From Sphagnum magellanicum (lineage: Eukaryota > Streptophyta > Sphagnopsida > Sphagnales > Sphagnaceae), in contig CM038912.1 in NCBI GenBank assembly GCA_021904315.1, positions 16,641,061 through 16,705,060 of the forward strand: 64,000 nt of DNA. Reading direction: 5' to 3'. Of the stretch, positions 34,834 to 47,306 are shown one piece after another (within the stretch, counting starts at the first letter, position 1; every line of letters starts with the position of its first letter). The position numbers and the translations under genes were made by a program. The notes below the pieces were generated by a model, which searched no databases, was not told where the DNA came from, and was given only the letters and a program-made list of their open reading frames with translations.

Positions 34834-37800
34834 CATTAATGTCAAATATTTTGACATGAACGTAAAATCAGATAAACTTTGAAATATAATTAACCAAATA
34901 TTATTTCATACTGAAATTTATTCCATGTATGCACCAACTTAAATAGCTTAGCATAAAGACCTTTAAAAAAAAGTATCTTGTGACTCATTGTTGTTGTCAT
35001 TTTCATCAAACCCTAAGTGACTTTCAATTTGACCTAAAATAACCCTAAAATAAACAAAACCTTAGGGCCAAAAAAAGTCCAAGTTTCTTTTCGAAAACAT
35101 TTGTTGACAAGCTTTCTTCCAAAAAAAACAACTTGGAATGTTGGACAAATTTGTCATAAATGTAATTCATGTTCATTTCCCCATGTTTATTTACCTTCAT
35201 CACCAACTATTTAGTGAGGTGCCTCTTTGGGCTACAACACAATGTTAATTGCCATAAGATTGTAGCACCAAATCCAGTTCCAATTTGTAATTTGCACAAG
35301 GAAGTTATCAAGAATTATGAGCAATTTCAAAATTCATAGCTTCTACTTTTAGGCCCATCATGAGCAAACAATTTCACATGCAATTTGTAAATCCTAGGAG
35401 GGGAATCAAAAGGGCTTCAAGACTACAACTTCTAGTTCATGCCATGCCATCATCAACTATAACATCCTCTTGCCCTTACAGTTCATCATCATACATGTAA
35501 AAGAAATCTTAAACCCTGAAAATAATGAAACTCTTGGCTAATTGTAAATAGGCTTGAACTTTGATGGAATTAGGTCATGGTTTCAATTTATGTTTCAAAT
35601 GTAGTGCAATTAGTTATCATTTTCTTTCGTTTCCTTTCAAGGTGCTTGTTGTGAGAATTATATCATTGGAAAATTAATTTATGAAATTAATGCATGGGAT
35701 CTTTAATGATGATTGCTTATGTTTTTTGGAGTTGTGCAAAACAACTTTTCAAAATGTGTAAATGTGCATATATGTGTTTATTGTTTTTCCTTTAGTTGGC
35801 AACATTTGTGAGCTAGTTAGCAAATGTCATACATAGTTGTTGCTTTCTTTTGTAATTTGTATAGGATGGTATATCACATTCAAAACTTGATTAATTGTTG
35901 TGATCATTTATTGGTCCTTGAATGAATTCTTCAAATTTTTTTTCACGGATTCTATTTTTTGGGAAGACAAGGTTTGTGACCCAAAACTTAGAACATGAAT
36001 ATTACATGAATATAGGATAAAACATATGAGGTTCTATTATTTGGTTTTTACAGAGGTTCAATCCATAACTTGGTATTTTGTTGATTGTTATTTTCTTGCA
36101 ATTGACCAACATAAATGAATAACACTTATTTTTGAATATGTAAATAAATTGTTGAGGGGTTTTCAAATCTTTCCTACTTGTGCCATAATTTCCACGCAAA
36201 TTCTCTAGGGGATCACACATTGGGGGTGGAATTGAAACAAGGGGAGTAGGCTAAGAAGGTTTGTGATGTTTTTAATCCATAATGCATCCTTGCTAGTGGG
36301 TAGACAAAGTAAAGTGAACATGTTCTTGCCTATACATTACTTGGGTCATTAAGGACATAATGGATAGGTCATTGATTTAATTTGATGCCAAAGATACGAA
36401 GCAAAGGTTGTAAATAAGTTGCTTCACCATATAAAGGCATTCATTGTTTTGTTCCATGTGGTGCCTTTTTAGGGAACTCAAAAGTGATGTTTGAAGGGTT
36501 AACGATGGATGGGAGAAAGAATTCTCCTTGAAGTGTCTTACATAATAGATTAAAATCAAGGTAACGAAGAACTTGATGAATATTTAAAGACCTAAAATCA
36601 TAGATCTATGGTTGTGCACAAGATGTGAAGGAAGTCATTGGCCCAATGGTGAAACTTCATAGCTTTTCAAAGTCACAATTGGATTGACAATGTGTTTATT
36701 TCTTGAAGTTTCAAATTGTTTGACAATATAGGCAACAACCATACTTTATGTAGAAAATGAATAGTGATTAGCATTTGTTCTTGTTGGGGGGAGCACTTAA
36801 AATTTGCAACATTTAACAATCTTCCTGAATGTCAACAACATAATAATTAATGTATATTGGAATAATGGGACTACCTTTAAATCTTGATATGTGGAGTGTA
36901 TTTGGCATATTTGTCACTTCATTTAATTGATCCATGACATTGATTTCTCATGAAAGAAGGTATTCTACAAGATGTGAGGGTAACTATGAAGTTCATAATC
37001 TATAGTTGATTGTTTCTACTTTGCATCACATTAAATTGTAAGTGTTGTGTACTACTAGAATTTTAATTTTGCAATGTACTGGGAAGGAGGTTCCTTCTAT
37101 TAATCTGTTTTTGGGTGTATTACTATGGTAATTATGATGAGTTTTACATTATTAGAATTTGGTGCATTTTGCCTTTAACTTGAAATTACTAGTGTGTGTG
37201 ATATGGAGGATTACAAGCCAAGAATCATTGTGTATGCAATACACTTGTAGTATGGGTGCATGTGATAAATGCTTGATGAACATTTCTTTCCTCAAACCCA
37301 TGATGACCCCTAGTTTATGCATTATGTTATAGAAATTCTTTGTGAAGGGTGAATCTTGCTTGCAACACTCAAATGAAATAAATTGTTTCAATGTTTCAAG
37401 AAATTGATTTTGAAATAGCAAATGACATGTATTTAATAATTTGCTAGATTTTTTTATAGTGCCAAAATTTGCATTAAAGATCACAAATTTGAAATTATCT
37501 ACGTAGTTTTCAAAATAAGGTACTAATAAACCATACAAATTAACACATCTAATTTTCATGGAATTGAAATCTTGCCATTTCTATGTATTTTTAGGGGTCA
37601 AAAACATGTTCAAAATACATCTTCATGTATTGCCACATCAAAACATAGTTTCAAGGGTTTTTCAATTTTAAGCACTTATAATCTTTAATATATGGTCTTC
37701 CATGGATTTTGAGAATGATTGGTTTAATTTCACATATAATAAATGATGTTTTAAATTTGAAAAACCTAATTAGCAATTACTTCTTCTAGTCCATATATCA

Positions 37801-40260
37801 ATAAATTTTGAATAGATGAAACATTTGGGAATTCAATAAAAAAATTGGGATACAAATTCATTAACATAAAAACATTAGAGATATTTGTAAAGTGAAGAAA
37901 ACATAATATCAAGATGAGAACATAGTCAAAGGAACCACCTAAATAGGTGGACACTCTTTAAAACAATATTTTTCCAGTTTTGAAAAATCACAAGGGGAAC
38001 ACAATAGTTTGGATTATCAATATAGCTCTTGGAATAGGCTCCACTTCTTGCAAAGTTTCAATGCTAAAAATTTAATGCAAATCAAAAGTTTTGTTGTATG
38101 TTTAAAGCACTCAAACCTCTTGAGTGGATATTTTTTCAAACATCATTTTTCCTTATCAAATGTGCACCATTCCTTTTCAAAATTGGAAAGGATTGTAACA
38201 TTGATTATTAACAAATTAAAATGAATTAAAATTGGTGATACATTTTTATAACACATTATTCCATCACATTTGGTTCAAACATGCGTTCGGCCCTAAAAAT
38301 TATGAATTTTGAGAATGTTGCTTTAAAAATGGTTATTCATGGTAAAACACATGAATGTATTATATATATGTATTATGATATAGGATCAATATGTAATCAA
38401 AATTTTTAAAAATCTAACAAATAATAACAAACTAACTATGAAAAATAATAAATAATAAATAATAAGAATGCCATATGTCACATTCAATCCTTGGAAAATG
38501 ACTTTACCTTGGCACCTTTGGCTTTGGTTATGTTTTCACTCATTAGTATCTTGCATTTGATTATTAGAGGGGGTGAGATTATAAAAAAAATAGTAAAAGG
38601 ATACATGTATTGCACTTTAATTGGGAATGAAGATAAGATGAAAGTCAATTTACAGCAAAATTCATCTTTTTTCTTAAATGTCTTCACTATTTTTTTGCTT
38701 ATTGTTACCATAATTATTTTGAATCTCGTGCATTAAATATTGTGGTACTAAATTTCACCCTTGATTCAATAAAATTCCTTGACTTAATTGATAATAATGT
38801 TTGAGGTTAAAATAAGGGGTAAGGAGTAAAGGGAGGACCCAAAAGCAAGGTCACTTTAAGGATTTCTCTAATACATTTAACATTTCAATTTTTAAACCTC
38901 ATGTAATTCATTTTCAAAGTCACATGGGGATGCAAGATTTTTGAAAGTCTACATAAGCTTTAGCTCCTTTTATCATGTTAAGGATAATGGATAGTGGGGG
39001 CAACAAAATTTCAAAATCAATTTACAACATGCAAATGGGGTGAATGTAAATGCAAGAAATGGTTGTGCAAAGGAGCAAGGAGTCTAAGTCTTCCAAAAAA
39101 AAAAATCAAATTTGTAAGTTAGGTGGGTTGGCAATCATCCACAATAAGACTTAACCAAATCTAATTACCTAGGTTAAAGAAAACATAAACAAATTTTAGG
39201 ATTTTTCTTGTGTTTCAACGGTGACATGTTGGAATTTTAATTTAATATCTAAATACCGTAACTTTAGTAAATTATTTTTCATAATATGGTAATTTAAGCC
39301 CATTTTTTCCAAAAGAACTATTTTGTATCACTTGCACCTCCAATTTTCATTGTTGCTAGGATGTGAAAATTCACCCTAAAGAAAAAAACATTGATGTAGA
39401 GCCCTAGTGAAATTAATTCAATTTGTGAAACACATAATTAAAAATTGATTATATAATTTCATTTTTAAAATTCTTGATTGCACGTTTGATTTGAATATTG
39501 GATAAACTTCCATGTTTAATGTAACTAACTGAAGTCCAACATTGTTGGTGAACAAGGGGTCAACATGTACCCTAATTATGGACTCCCAATGATGACCCTT
39601 GGGGTAGATGTGCAATTGGATTTTCCACAAATAATTACATGACTAAAATTTCAACATAGAAGTGTAAATTGTTTTAATCATGGAGATTTGGTTATAGTGT
39701 AGTGAACATAATGTGTAATCCACTTTTCAACTTCAATACTTTTAATTTGAAAATTAGAATGGAGATTTTTTTGTTAATTATGTAAATTGAAAATTTTGTT
39801 CTTGTTATTTTGTAATATTTGCAATGTATTGAATATAGATATCCATAAAACCATGCATAAAACTATAATGAGTTTGTTATGATCATTAGAGGAAAACTTG
39901 AAAAATAATCAAATACCATTTTGCAACTATATTCTAGTTGCAAAAGAGGTTTGTTACTTTAAATTGATTAGTGGTATTAAACAAGTTGCATAAGACATTA
40001 GTCACAAATGTGAATGAAATCAATGGTCAACCAATATTTCAACCATATACTATTGTTTGCCATCCATATATTATAATAAAAATTAACAATTTACATAATA
40101 ACATGCACAGTAAGGTGCAAATGAAAGAGGCTTGGGAAATTTTGTTTTAAAAATAGGTAGTGAATTTTCATCATATGTTTGAAATGATTTTGATCATGAC
40201 ACAAGGCATAATACAAATATGCCACATGGCATTTTTTGAATTTTGACTAAAATAAATTAA
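34834..40260. other. gene-poor AT-rich region
   Basis: No coding sequence or definable element is supported. Short open frames here show no family motif. A TACTACTAGAATTTT string at about 37050 loosely resembles a CACTA end but has no partner. Confidence 0.5.
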
Positions 40261-40271
40261 AATCAATATTT

Positions 40272-40435
40272 AGGTAGGTAGGTGAAACTAGGTAGGTAGG
40301 TAGGTTAGTGTAGGTACTTCCTTAAACTATCTACCTACCTACCTACCTACTTAATTAGTTAGAGGTAGTTAGGTAGGCATAGGTACCTTCTTAAATTATT
40401 TAGTTTAGAGCCAACTAACTACCTAGGTAGGTAGG
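40272..40435. repeat. (TAGG)n / (CCTA)n inverted microsatellite cluster
   Basis: Arrays of TAGG (about 40272-40312 and 40420-40433) flank arrays of CTAC/CCTA (about 40330-40352). They can pair as hairpin arms. A related cluster occurs at about 40920-40935, and others at 55.75, 56.1 and 60.6 kb. Confidence 0.8.
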
Positions 40436-40499
40436 TTAAGGAAATATGTAAATTAAGGGGTTAGTTGGTGAATATCTTTAATTTTTTTCTAGGTTTAAC

Positions 40500-42560
40500 A
40501 TATAGGGTAAAACTCCTTTGTTTGGTTCATCTCAAATGACATGCGTTTTTTATATAAGAAAGTGTATGACAAGGCCTCCCATTATATAGTTCTCAAAATG
40601 GAAGTGGAAGACAAAACATATGGGCTAAAGTTTGAAGTTGTAACTAGTTATGAATCAGATTGCAACTAGAAAGTTTGTTTCATATCCTTTGTCCTTTCTT
40701 TTGGTTTTTTGAAAATTACGTAATTAAATAAATACTTATAACCAATTAACTAATTAGTTAATTATAAATTATTGATTAACAGCTCATATGGAAACCAAAA
40801 AAAAAAGAGTATATTAATTAATTAATAATTATTCAATATAAATATTATATTAACTGTCGATTAACAATTAATATAACTAATTAATCCTTAATTAATTAAA
40901 AAATTGGTAGCCTAGCTAGGCTAGATAGGTAGGTAAATATAAATAAATAGGCCGGCAACCTAGGCTAAGTAGGTAGACAAGCGTATGTAAATATGTAAAT
41001 TGTTAATTTGTTTAAATACGTACTAATATAACTTTATAAATACACCCATGGGTACATATCCCCATAATATCCTTAACAAAACATACCAAAAATACACATA
41101 TCTTTCAAAAATTTCTTAACATATTTACGTATACCCTTAAGAGCTCTATGTTGACACCTTAGTGGTGTGATTAAGTTTGGTTCCATTTGCAACTAATGAA
41201 ACATATTAGCATAATCATGGATGTCTAGCGGACACTTAGTGTAAAATTTGGGATTTACATGCATCAAATGACCATTTTTAGGGGGTATTATAGAGTTGTC
41301 CAACCGATTTTTATCATCCTATTATTATCTAATTTTTTAATATATACATATTAGAACCATCCTATATTAATTATATTGATAAATTATTTTATATTATTAC
41401 CTACCCTATATTATAGCTAAATTGATTATTTAAATAAAATGTGCCCTATTTAAAAACTAATTAACTTATAATTGTTATCCAACAACTAATATATTGCACC
41501 CCTATATTTTTACTCATTTATTTTCTTCTTCTTCTTTTCAAATATCCCCCTGGGGCATGGATGAAAAGCATAGTAAAATGTAAAATTAAGAAATTATTAG
41601 TTGCAAATGAAATTGTTGCATTTTGGAGAAAATTTTCTTTTAGTGAATGTAAGTGAAAATTAGAGGTGGGTCTAGAATGTGCAAAAGTGGAAAGTTAACT
41701 CATCTCACATCCATCCCAATAATAATTAATCTAATATGTGCATAGCTTTGAAATTTTTTTCAGAAATTAGAGGTTGAAACTTTAAATTAAACAAGGTTTT
41801 GAATGACTTTGCTTCCTAATGCCATATGTGGTTGATTATTTAATTAGATAAATTGTGATTGCAGAATTTTTCTATACTTAAAAAAATTTGGCATTAGAAT
41901 TCTATGAGAAATAACAGTGGCCTCAGCCGTCTCTCCATGCCCCACCTTCCAGACCCATCTCCCATTCTCACTGATGGCTTGTTACAAGCAGTAAGTAGGC
42001 AAGTTAGAACTAAGGATATCTGTTACAAGAAGTCCTTAATCTTTCACATTTGGAGCAAAAATTCAACTTGGGTGCTCTCATTTTATACTTGCTTTCCAGA
42101 TCGGTGCCTTTATTATTAATAAAGTTTGACAAAGTTACATCAAAACATATAACTTCAAGTTCAGCTCATAATTCTTGCTTGAATTAAGTTGGGCCTGTTA
42201 CAAATTGCACTGCTTAATTATAAGCTGCAATACATACTTAGACTCTGCAATCAGGATCTTTTTTCTCTGGAAATGGAGACATGCCCAAAAAGATGGCTAT
42301 GCTGATTATTAGAAGCCCGGGTATGGATGGATGGCTTCATCATCTAATGAGCATAATCCTTGACAAAATAACACAAATTACTTGTAACCAGGCACTTGCT
42401 AAATTAATAAATTTTCTTCATTAGATCATTGAATGTCACGAGTTGCCAGCGTCCTCAAGTAGATTTTGAGGCTACCCTGAGAAGTTCCAGAAGTGTTGGT
42501 GCTAGCAAATCCTGCACCAGAAACATGGAAAGAAACACTGCCCCGTCCCCACCCCCACAA
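40500..42560. other. AT-rich region, no gene recognised
   Basis: Degenerate ATTAATTA-type sequence. The block at 40595-40690 (AAAACATATGGGCTAAA, TTGCAACTAGAAA) resembles one at 55870-55960, suggesting a shared repeat family. Confidence 0.45.
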
Positions 42561-42682
42561 ACTTTAGTCATTGCATTCCCTCAAATTGCAGTTTCAAAGT
42601 TTAAACTGTGGGAGGGAAAAAAAGAAAAAAAAGAAAAAACCCAACCAACTTTGGTCATTGCATTCCCTCAAATTGCAGTTGC
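42561..42682. repeat. direct repeat pair, 87 bp apart
   Basis: ACTTTAGTCATTGCATTCCC at 42561 recurs as ACTTTGGTCATTGCATTCCC at 42648. Both continue with TCAAATTGCAGTT, about 34 bases with one mismatch. An A-rich segment separates them. Confidence 0.85.
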
Positions 42683-43333
42683 TAAAAAACTGAAATCTAT
42701 GACCATTTAGGAGAATTCATACTGATGAGATCTAGCCATGTGCAGCTGTTTGCGATGAGGAATTTGAAATCAGACCATGACGTTTCACAGAATTTGAAGC
42801 TGAATGAGGTGATCCAGTGTGGGCAAGCATATATTAAAGAGGCTCCTTTTGAGCAAAAGAGAGACTGAATTTGGCTGAAGCAGGCTGCCGATCGAGAAAA
42901 GAGCAGCCCCCATTAGTTTTCAAGTGCCTTAAATTCTTGGCTCTGTAGTAGGCTAAGAAATTTCACAAAGCCAAGGATTTTCCAGTCACTGTGTGAACGG
43001 TAAATGTGGTAGGTAGAAAGAAGCAAGTAATTGATAAAAGTCTTTTAGCTAGCAGCAGCTGGGAGTCCTTTGGATCATATCAGAAAACAAAATATTGACG
43101 TCGGTGTAAGTTATTTAGACTCATAGCAGCTACTTGGTTACCATCGTCGTAGAGTCTTGACATGACTAGTGCGATGCATTTCACAGTGCCAGTACCAGTA
43201 TGCAATGCTCTACAGGCACTTAGCTGCAAACGCTTTTAAGAGAGCTGGGAAAGAGCGGAAAATTATGGAAGAGCTAGTAGTGATCACCATTGAAGAGCGA
43301 GAAGGAGTCGCGGATGGAATCGATGACGAGTCC

Positions 43334-43486
43334 CTAGTTCGGGTGACCTTGATAGTCGTGGGGAGGAGGAGGGTAGGGAGTCGGAGTGTGTGTCGGCCCG
43401 CCAGGGTTTGCAGGGGCCGGCGCAGTCGGCTCCTGCGCCGGATGAGTGTACGACTTCAGCCCCTGCGAACGGCTCAAATACACCAT
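43334..43486 (-). CDS. possible small proline-rich protein, unrecognised
   Basis: A 50-codon frame from ATG 43486 to TAG 43334 encodes MVYLSRSQGLKSY and then a proline-rich tail (PAPANPGG, PYPPPPHDYQ). An in-frame upstream ATG at 43528 would add 14 residues. No signal peptide or known motif is recognised. It is noted only because it lies in a GC-rich island (about 43.15-44.4 kb) within AT-rich sequence. It may be chance or part of a non-coding transcript. Confidence 0.2.
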   Translation of the reverse strand: MVYLSRSQGLKSYTHPAQEPTAPAPANPGGPTHTPTPYPPPPHDYQGHPN

Positions 43487-44085
43487 GATGCTTGCTTGTT
43501 GCAGCACTCTCCTTCCCAAGCTGGTCACAAACAGCTATAAGCTAGTAACCGAAGAACCTGAATTAATGCCGAGTAACGAATTAGATCAAGTATATGTAGC
43601 TGCTAATTATTGCAAACCGGAAAGAGATCAAAACTTCTAAATAGGTAGGAACATCTCATCAGGTACACAACTCAAAACTCTCAAGTCCAGCAACAGCCGA
43701 GACTACAAGCCTTACTGCAAGCTCAGGCTAAAGAATAAGCGATCTCGAGGCGATGATGATCGGAGCTCACCGGTCAGCAGCTGGTCCAAGGATGGCCGCC
43801 GGTGTTAGCTGCAGCAAGCGTGAAAGAAAGAGTATAACGGGACTTGGGAGTCAACCAGCTGTTTGTGATCAGACAGCAATGTAAGAAAAGATTGGCGGAT
43901 TAATGCTGAACTTGCTGATGACTATTGATAGTGCACTGTAAAAGAGACAAGCATGAAACCGGTTTGAAGAAGTTGGACTAGATCAGCAAAACTAGTGTCC
44001 GAAGAGAGAGACTTTGGTATACATGTGCGATAGATATTGCGGGAGAAGTAGACGAAAGTGTTGGGGATATATACGAGATTGTTGA

Positions 44086-44086
<1 letters not shown>

Positions 44087-44116
<30 letters not shown>

Positions 44117-44118
44117 CA
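44087..44118. repeat. (GGCA)8 microsatellite
   Basis: About eight perfect CAGG/GGCA units in the GC-richer island. Confidence 0.88.
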
Positions 44119-44391
44119 CCCTATGAGGGAGAACGACGGGAGCATCTACCTGACAAGGAGAGTTGGAAAAGTGACAAAAACACAAAATCTAGCAGACAAC
44201 AAAATATTCCCTCCCTTGTCAGACGGGAAATGCGCATGGATTAGTGGCTAGCTGCTGTGCTTCGTCCGGATGAACGGGGGTGATCAACACGAGAAAGAAA
44301 GAAAACTGCTCTTCCAACCATTCCTTTTTGAACATTCTTCTTTCCCATTCTTTCGAAATCTTCCTAAATTTCCACCACTAGTCTCGCACTG

Positions 44392-44400
44392 CTTATAAAT
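44392..44400 (+). promoter_or_regulatory. candidate TATA box
   Basis: GCTTATAAATAAGCT at about 44391-44405 holds TATAAATA. It follows a C/T-rich stretch and is followed about 30 bases later by ACTTCG. No gene was found downstream before the MITE at 44514, so this is weak. Confidence 0.25.
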
Positions 44401-44513
44401 AAGCTGGCCATTCCTTCAACTTCGTACCTAGCATTAGTGAGTTGTCGAACCTTTGCTTATCTCAACAAAGATTAGAGCTAATGGCCTAAGTGGAAATTGG
44501 GGCTGATTGCTAA

Positions 44514-44894
44514 GGCCCGCTTTTGACACTAGGAGTCAGGGCCAAAAAACCTTGGGGCCAACTTTGAGCATTTTTGGGATGCAACTTGGCCCCACGTTAC
44601 TAATAAATGCTACATCATTGACGTCAGGATATTAATAGATGCTGGAAACATTGCCCCCAAAAGGATTTCAAATTGGCCTCCCAAATTTGATGGTATCCTT
44701 TTTTTCAGCCTTGGGGCCAATACAAGACCATATTGTTCAGCATTTATTCGTAACTTGGGGCAGATTGAAAAGGTTTTTCTATGTCAGCTTTGACTCCTAG
44801 TGTAAAGCCCTTGGGCCTGATTTCAACTTGTGCACCAATAGGAATGCTGGATTTGGGTTGATCATTGGCCCTAACTCCTAATGTAAAGCGGGCC
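44514..44894. mobile_element. Tourist-like MITE (PIF/Harbinger type)
   Basis: Ends GGCCCGCTTTTGACACTAGG (left) and GGCCCGCTTTACATTAGGAG (right, read inward) form inverted repeats of about 31 bases. They are flanked by TAA on both sides (44511-44513 and 44895-44897), the 3-bp duplication of PIF/Harbinger elements. Length is 381 bases, with no coding capacity. The interior also pairs: the segment around CCCCACGTTACTAATAAATGCT (about 44591-44612) is inverted at AGCATTTATTCGTAACTTGGGG (about 44739-44760), giving a foldback structure. A second TIR-like block occurs at about 44790-44818. Confidence 0.85.
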
Positions 44895-44897
44895 TAA

Positions 44898-45363
44898 GTG
44901 TAGGCGTGATTGGCTTAGAACACCTCAGTAAGGTTGTTTATTAATTAGCACTCATCTCTTGCAGAGTCTTCTTACACTTTTATCTCTCATTATACTTTTT
45001 TAACATACATAACTAAGACAAGCTGTTGATGTATAGAACAGGCATCAAAGTGAAATGGAAGTTGATTTCCTCTCGTTGGTTCCTTTTTAAATTAGAGTTG
45101 ATCTTAACAAGCTATGATTTCAAAGACATACCAAAATATTTGACACCCACTATTGAAACACAGCCTTCAAGATGTAGCAGTGCTTCACGGCATGTGATTC
45201 AAGCTGCTGGGCATTAACTCAAGGTTTTTGCATCATTCCTCAAACAAAAAAAACAAATCCCCTGAAGTAAGCCAAGTCTCCAAGATCTTAAAATTGTATT
45301 TTGCTAACTAGCTATACCCATTGTGAACTATTTGTGACTGCACCCAGCTAAGTTACTTACTGA
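44898..45363. other. spacer, no gene recognised
   Basis: No coding region supported. A TTGCAG acceptor-like string at about 44964 is unsupported by any exon. Confidence 0.4.
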
Positions 45364-46058
45364 CAGTGTTTTTTTTTTTTTTGGAGAAATTTTGGTTTTA
45401 GCCAGTGTGGCAATCGCCCATGGGAAGATGTAGAAAAAGTGACGATCATCCCTACGAAGATTTAACCAAATCTGGCTATAATATTAAAAAAACAAAGTAA
45501 AAGTATTTAATAATCTTTCTATACTTTTGGGTACACAATGAAAAAAATAAAAATATGAATGTAGTCATTTATACTTTTTTCCGCTTCACTTCTGGAGATT
45601 AAAAACCTTCAAACTCAATTTTTTTTCGAATTTTTAATTTTTAAGTTCACTGTTTCACAAAATGTTACCAGTTCAAAAAAAGGCTGCTTACTGATCATCA
45701 GTGTTTTAGTGTATTTTTTCTTGGGGAGTTGAGGCAAAATTTCACACTCAGCTGGGGAGGCCACAACCAGCACAATAGGAGTTTTTTAGCTCCAATTGGC
45801 TAGACACTGCTCTTGGATGAAGTTTTAGGGTTTAGGGTTTGGTGCCAGGTTGTATCCAGTGACCAAGGAATTTTGGCCAGATTTCTACTGTTTAGGGCAG
45901 TTTTTTTGGCTACTGTTTTTCTAATGTTTTAACAGTTTCCTTAAATCTATTCGCCATTAAAGCTAAATCTTCTGTGGCATCGACACCATTCATGCTAAAT
46001 CGCGTGTAGGATGATTGCCACACGTACCACATCACAAAAAAAAAAAAAAAAAACACTG
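45364..46058. mobile_element. foldback element, CAGTG-ended family, copy A
   Basis: The left end CAGTG plus a T run (45364) is mirrored by an A run plus CACTG ending at 46058. TGTGGCAATCGCCCATGGGA near the left end mirrors GGATGATTGCCACACG near the right end. Inside are AGCTAAATCTTCT and GAAGATTTAACCAAATCTGG blocks shared with the copy at 46683-47306. It is non-coding. No clear target duplication was found. Confidence 0.65.
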
Positions 46059-46682
46059 ATTGTCACTGATCAAGGATCATTGCTTGAAAAAGAATAATAA
46101 TTAATTAAGGGATCGTGCAGATGATGCATGAGGTTTTGTGTTTAAATGTTGTACAAAACTTGATGAGAAGAAATATTAATATAAGAACATGCAGACGAGA
46201 CACCAGACTTCCCAAGTACCCAGACTGAATTGGGAAGGAGATCTTGATTTATGAATTTTTTACTAGTTTAGATCAACATGAAAAGTCTGAACCATTTTTG
46301 TTTTTGCGAAAAATAAGATCTGCTACAGAATCTAGCCTCGGCAGCTGTTATTCGTTTGTCTTGTATTAGATGGCTGGAGGCTAGATGATTCTGTACTACA
46401 TAATTGGTTGCCTCTCTCTCCAGTGGTCTAGATCTGGTTTCTATGTCAATCATTCATTGGCTCCATGATGAGCATGCTTTGGATTAGACTCTAGAGTGGA
46501 AGGGGGTTGTTGGTTCTCTCTATGATAAAAACAATTTGCTAGTTTGTCAATGCCATGTTATTGGCCCCATGATGCTTTCTAGCTTTATTCCCAGATGTTG
46601 ATCACTAGCCTAGTAAAGTTGGTGGCTGTTTCTCAAGAGAGATAGCTGCAAAGCCAGCAAAGTTATGGAGGTGTCCCAGCTC

Positions 46683-47306
46683 CAGTGGTTTTTTTTAGGA
46701 ATTTTTGTTTACATAGCCTAAGTGGCAATCCTCCATAGGAAGATGTAGAAAAAATGGGGGGATCATCCCTAGGAAGATTTAGTCAAATCTGATATTAATC
46801 AAAAGCTTTTTGATCTTCCTTCTCTATTTCAGCTTACTCAAGTCTGGAACTAAATATAGCAATGTGGCGATTTTTTTCCTATTTTTTCTGACTGATTATG
46901 AAGCTTGACACCCCCAAAACAAAGCCTAATTTTCCCCCCCCAAAAATTCATTTTTTAATTTCTCCTTTTGGCGAAAATTTCGCCAATAAAAAACCATTGC
47001 TCCTTTCTGGTGAAGGCACATAATCTTTTTTAATGTCCCGACAATTTTTTTTTGGCTATAGTTATGAATTGAAAATGTGAAAGTGATCTGATTTTTTGGA
47101 TTTAGAATAGCTAAAATTTGAAAACAGATATAATTGAGAAGCTTATAATTTTTAATATAGTTCCAATAGGTAGCCAAAAATATATAAGGGCACCTAATTT
47201 TTATTTATTTTTCATTATCTCCTTTACATAGGCCAAATTTGGCTAAATCTTCTTATGGATGATCACCACTTTGTCTCTAGCACAAAAGGACCAAAACAAA
47301 ACACCG
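46683..47306. mobile_element. foldback element, CAGTG-ended family, copy B
   Basis: The left end CAGTGGTTTTTTTTAGG is followed by AAGTGGCAATCCTCCATAGG and GATCATCCCTAGGAAGATTT. The right end has TTTGGCTAAATCTTCTTATG, GATGATCACCACTTTG and a terminal AAAACACCG. The arms are inverted imperfect copies. No coding capacity. It shares motifs with 45364-46058 and with 14999-15130. Confidence 0.6.

Noticed and set aside
37050..37075. TACTACTAGAATTTT as a second CACTA left end
   Set aside because: First base is wrong, and no inverted partner or matching 3-bp duplication was found downstream.
43169..43540. Arginine-rich 123-codon frame on the plus strand
   Set aside because: Composition looks like a chance frame in GC-rich DNA. 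No domain, and the opposite strand is open as well.
44900..45220. Exon after a TTGCAG acceptor-like site, with a 63-codon frame at 45026-45217
   Set aside because: No donor, no family motif and no link to the upstream TATA-like box.
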